A stretch of DNA of 64,000 nt from Arctic95D-9 sp035967665 (GTDB lineage: Bacteria; Verrucomicrobiota; Verrucomicrobiia; Verrucomicrobiales; DEV007): the NCBI GenBank assembly GCA_035967665.1, contig JAYWLB010000041.1, positions 124,001 to 188,000 on the forward strand, written 5' to 3'. Every line of letters begins with the position of its first letter. The first letter of the stretch is position 1. The translations under genes and the position numbers were made by a program. This document shows, one piece after another, positions 61,118 to 64,000 of the stretch. The notes beneath the pieces are model-generated. The model ran no database searches and was not told where the DNA came from. It saw nothing but the letters and a program-made list of their open reading frames with translations.

Positions 61118-61159
61118 GATGTTGGTTAGCTGAAAATAGAATTAAAAGTGAAATAGAAT

Positions 61160-63226
61160 TTAACGGGCGGCAACTCGGCGACGTCTCCAAATCGCGAGAC
61201 TGATACCGAAGATAATGATGAGAACCGGAACGAGTAGCACGTTACCAAACTTGTAGGTCGCGAGCTTGCGGCGGAATTCACGCGTCACTTCTTTCTGAAG
61301 CTCACGCTCGCGTTTGCGAAATTCAACTTCCTGCTTCTGGAGCTCTCTGAGTTGCTTTTGCACTTCCGGTGAAAGCATTGCCTGATCGATGTTCTCAGGA
61401 GTCTGGGAAATCAGCTGGTTGAGCTTATTCTCAACTTCCTGCGCCTTCTCACTGAAGCCTTTGACCTCAGCCGCATACTTCTCCTGCGCTTCCTGATACC
61501 ACTCGCTCTGGCGGGTGAAAGGACGACGAACCGAAGTTCTGCTTCGCACATTGATGAGATCAGGGTCGCCGGAGAACTGCTCAGCGGCGTTTTGAACGAG
61601 CGTCAGGTTCTCGTTGAGAAACTGCGGGATCGAGATCCCAAGTCCGGGAATCTGACTGCGCTGAACGACATTGGCGTCGTAGATGAAATCGACGTCGGCA
61701 ATGAGGAGAACACGTCCGGGAGCGGTCGCTTTCTTGAGAGAATCATCTTTCTTCTCAGCAGCTTCTTTTTCCTCCTCCTTGGATTCTTCACCCTCAGCGT
61801 CAGCATCGGTAGCGTCTTCATCAGCAGCTTCCTCTTCCGCAGCAGCAGGATCACCTTCGGGGAAGGCGGTCTCAAACTCACCTGAAAGACGGGCGATGAG
61901 CGGACGTCGTTTCTCGAAAGGCTGGAATTTCTCGCGAATGCGATCCGCGCCACCCTCCTGGGTCGGATCGGCATCGAATGATCCCACGAGCTGGTTCGCC
62001 GGGGAGGTAAGCACGAGTTCATCCACCCGAATGCCGTCTTTCGGGGTGATTTCAAAGGCACCCGGAGTCAGCATGTTGAGCTGATTGAGCATCGAAGTCA
62101 TTTGATCAGTCCGTCCCGCGGAGTCCGCATCAGGACCGAGCGCATCCGGAGTCAGGGTCAGGAAAGTCGGCGAGAAATTTCCGCGGCGAATAATTTCGGA
62201 TCCGAAGTTGAGATCAGCAAGAACCTGATTGGGATCGTATTTCACCCCCCAGGCTTTCAGCAATGTCGCCATGTTGGACGACGGAGGAGGACCGCCCTGA
62301 GGAGGCATTCCCGGCATCTGCGGCTGTCCCTCGGCGAGGGCGCGAGCGTAGAAAAAGTTCGGATCAAGCATCGCGATGACATTTCCGCCACCCAGGAGAT
62401 ACTGGTCGATCGCAAACATCGCCTCCTCGGTGATGTCGTAGGGGTGAACCACAATCAAAGTCGAAGTCCCCGGAGGGATTTCCGTGCTCGATCCGGGAAT
62501 CGTCTCAAGCTCATAGTCTTTTCCGAGCAGTTCGTAGAACATCCACGGCTGCTTCGGCGGAGCCTGGAAGTTACCACCGAATCCACCGGCAACCGGGAGA
62601 GTCGTCATGACGACGATCTTCTTGTCTTTTCCACCGTGAACGCTGGAGATCCCGCGAGCGAGATCATACTCAAGGCGGGTCTCTTCATTCACCGGAAGAA
62701 ACGGAATCACCTCAGTTGCATCGAGGCACTGAATCGCGATACCGAAGTAGAGCTCATTGTTGGTCTCACCGGACATACCCGCCTGAAGACCGTCAATGAT
62801 AGCGGAATCCTCCGCATCTGTGTTCGGCTCGGGATTGAGCTTCTTCACCGAGAGCATCTTGATTTTCTTCGTCTCGAACTCGCCTTTCTCATTGGTCAGC
62901 TCGATCTCTTTCACCGGCGCATTGCGAACGAAAGAAGTGAGCATATCCTCAACACGACGGGCACGGGCGCGCTCGCCGGGGCTCATCACTTTGCTGTCAT
63001 CGGTAACGTAGTAACGAATCTCTACAGGAGTATCGAGCTCCGAGAGAATGTTCTTCGTCCCCGATGAGAGGGTGAAGGTTTTGTATTCAGTCAAATCGGC
63101 TCTGAGACCGGATTTCCCAACGAGGAAATTAACGATCAGGGCGATGACAAAAACGGCCACGAGCCCGGCAATAGCGGTGGTGCGGCGGTTTGATTTGTTA
63201 GCGGGTGCTTGGTTCGATTCGCTCAT
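61160..63226 (-). CDS. GldG-like ABC auxiliary protein
   Basis: 688 residues: span near 15-37, then the ABC_transp_aux/GldG domain (LTEYKTFTLSSGTKNILSEL, VEIRYYVTDDSKVM, DKKIVVMTTLPVAGGFGG, LIVVHPYDITEEAMFAIDQY, GGNVIAMLDPNFF). An acidic Ala/Glu-rich insert (about 460-500), a coiled coil (about 590-650) and a C-terminal span (about 662-680) follow. In Bacteroidota GldG is needed for gliding; elsewhere it is a common, poorly understood exporter partner. It follows the permease gene by 41 bases. Confidence 0.87.
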   Translation of the reverse strand: MSESNQAPANKSNRRTTAIAGLVAVFVIALIVNFLVGKSGLRADLTEYKTFTLSSGTKNILSELDTPVEIRYYVTDDSKVMSPGERARARRVEDMLTSFVRNAPVKEIELTNEKGEFETKKIKMLSVKKLNPEPNTDAEDSAIIDGLQAGMSGETNNELYFGIAIQCLDATEVIPFLPVNEETRLEYDLARGISSVHGGKDKKIVVMTTLPVAGGFGGNFQAPPKQPWMFYELLGKDYELETIPGSSTEIPPGTSTLIVVHPYDITEEAMFAIDQYLLGGGNVIAMLDPNFFYARALAEGQPQMPGMPPQGGPPPSSNMATLLKAWGVKYDPNQVLADLNFGSEIIRRGNFSPTFLTLTPDALGPDADSAGRTDQMTSMLNQLNMLTPGAFEITPKDGIRVDELVLTSPANQLVGSFDADPTQEGGADRIREKFQPFEKRRPLIARLSGEFETAFPEGDPAAAEEEAADEDATDADAEGEESKEEEKEAAEKKDDSLKKATAPGRVLLIADVDFIYDANVVQRSQIPGLGISIPQFLNENLTLVQNAAEQFSGDPDLINVRSRTSVRRPFTRQSEWYQEAQEKYAAEVKGFSEKAQEVENKLNQLISQTPENIDQAMLSPEVQKQLRELQKQEVEFRKRERELQKEVTREFRRKLATYKFGNVLLVPVLIIIFGISLAIWRRRRVAAR

Positions 63227-63267
63227 GAGATTAATCGGAAGCAGTTAGAATAAAAATAGGTAAAAAA

Positions 63268-64000
63268 TTAAGCACGCTTGAGGCGGATCGCGACAGAGGT
63301 CGCGAAAAGACAAAAGGCAATGAAGGTAATGAAGAAGGTGATGTCCCGGATTCCGAGAACCCCTTTCGCCAGCTCCGTGAAATGCGGCATGACACCGACG
63401 ATGTTCACGAGTTTGAGGACCGGCCAGAAAACGAGCCAGCCGCCTTTGAGATTCATGAGCAACTCGCTCACGTGGGGAAGTCCGCCGAGCCAGAGCGTCA
63501 AGCAGATGGCGACGGAGACGAGAAGCGCTACGAGCTGGCTTCGTGTCAGAGCGGAAACCACTGACGTCACCGCGAGGAAGCAAAGCGCAACGAGCAGCGT
63601 TGCGACGTAGCCTGCCATGATGACACCGTTATCGGGGTCACCGAGGTAGTTGATCGTCCAGACAATGGGGAACGAAAGAACCAGCATCGAGAAAAGAACC
63701 ACCGCAGCAGCGAGGAACTTTCCAAGGATCGCATGCCAGGGAGCCAGCGGCATCGTGAGGAGGAGTTCCATTGTTCCGAGACGTTGTTCCTCCGACCAGA
63801 GTCGCATTCCAACCGCCGGAGCGACAAGAACGAGATACCAGGGAAGGTATTGGAAATAAGGAAGAAAGAGGTCGGCCTCTCCACCCTCAAGCACTCCAGT
63901 GAAGAAGAATGAGAGCGTTGACGAAATGCCGAGGAAAACGACGAAAAGCACGTAGGCGACAGGAGACGTAAAGTAACTCTTGAGCTCGCGCTTGAAGATC
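63268..64000 (-). CDS. GldF-like ABC-2 permease, partial at window end
   Basis: The frame is open to the last base; the residues before the internal GTG at 63951 (KRELKSYFTSPVAYV) are the standard N-terminus of this permease type, so the true start lies beyond the window. Six spans are expected; visible ones include LPWYLVLVAPAVGM, FSMLVLSFPIVWT, GYVATLLVALCFLA and LVALLVSVAICLTL. It forms the membrane channel of the exporter with GldG-like and DUF4340 proteins. The ATPase gene is presumably just upstream, outside the window. Confidence 0.85.
   Translation of the reverse strand, partial: IFKRELKSYFTSPVAYVLFVVFLGISSTLSFFFTGVLEGGEADLFLPYFQYLPWYLVLVAPAVGMRLWSEEQRLGTMELLLTMPLAPWHAILGKFLAAAVVLFSMLVLSFPIVWTINYLGDPDNGVIMAGYVATLLVALCFLAVTSVVSALTRSQLVALLVSVAICLTLWLGGLPHVSELLMNLKGGWLVFWPVLKLVNIVGVMPHFTELAKGVLGIRDITFFITFIAFCLFATSVAIRLKRA

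Noticed and set aside
1..64000. CRISPR arrays, rRNA genes and insertion sequences
   Set aside because: No regularly spaced repeats, no rRNA-like sequence and no transposase frames were seen.

Overview
The window looks like chromosome from a member of the Verrucomicrobiota (Planctomycetota is the main alternative). The support is gene content: two DUF1549/DUF1553 haem-motif proteins each followed by a DUF1501 protein, a formylglycine sulfatase, Tat-exported TIM-barrel and DUF1501 proteins, a GldF/GldG/DUF4340 cluster, and many exported proteins of lineage-specific type. This is inferred from reading the proteins; no search was run.

Layout. 1-7.2 kb: end of an unknown helical protein, a ThuA-like lipoprotein, a secreted alpha/beta hydrolase, then a three-gene operon for a MotA/TolQ/ExbB-type channel with a zinc ribbon and two ExbD/MotB-like partners. 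7.4-12.6 kb: minus-strand operon of five envelope genes ending in a PlsC-type acyltransferase. 12.7-23.8 kb: pdxJ, an L,D-transpeptidase with a TolA-like linker, uncharacterised exported proteins, a pectate-lyase-like enzyme with a PQQ-propeller protein, and a small secretin-N-domain protein. 23.9-24.7 kb: an SDR oxidoreductase and tRNA-Ser(UGA).

24.7-30.8 kb is the most remarkable part: a 6,108-bp mobile element integrated into the 3' end of tRNA-Ser, bounded by a 25-bp direct repeat. It encodes a tyrosine integrase, a small helix-turn-helix (Xis-like) protein, a 165-aa protein and an HUH-type replication initiator, and carries five integron-type gene cassettes with attC sites but no integron integrase. 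All genes point the same way. If the element circularises, the integrase frame runs through the joined att core into a second open frame that overlaps the rep start, so integration splits what would be one 165aa-xis-int-rep operon.

30.8-39.3 kb: a CHASE-type histidine kinase, a His-rich exported protein beside a heavy-metal P-type ATPase, a cNMP-binding histidine kinase, an Ada-like AraC/MGMT protein and an App1-like phosphatase. 39.4-56.5 kb: two DUF1549/1553-DUF1501 pairs, a NarL-type two-component system, an esterase, a sulfatase, a HIT protein, an OmpA-family protein and a Tat-exported sugar isomerase-like protein. 56.6-64 kb: an RRM/RGG RNA-binding protein, a fatty-acid desaturase, a TIM-barrel protein and the DUF4340-GldG-GldF ABC cluster, which runs off the end.

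Starts were moved inward where the longest open frame reads through noncoding sequence ahead of a clear signal peptide, lipobox, domain or cassette boundary; each case is stated.
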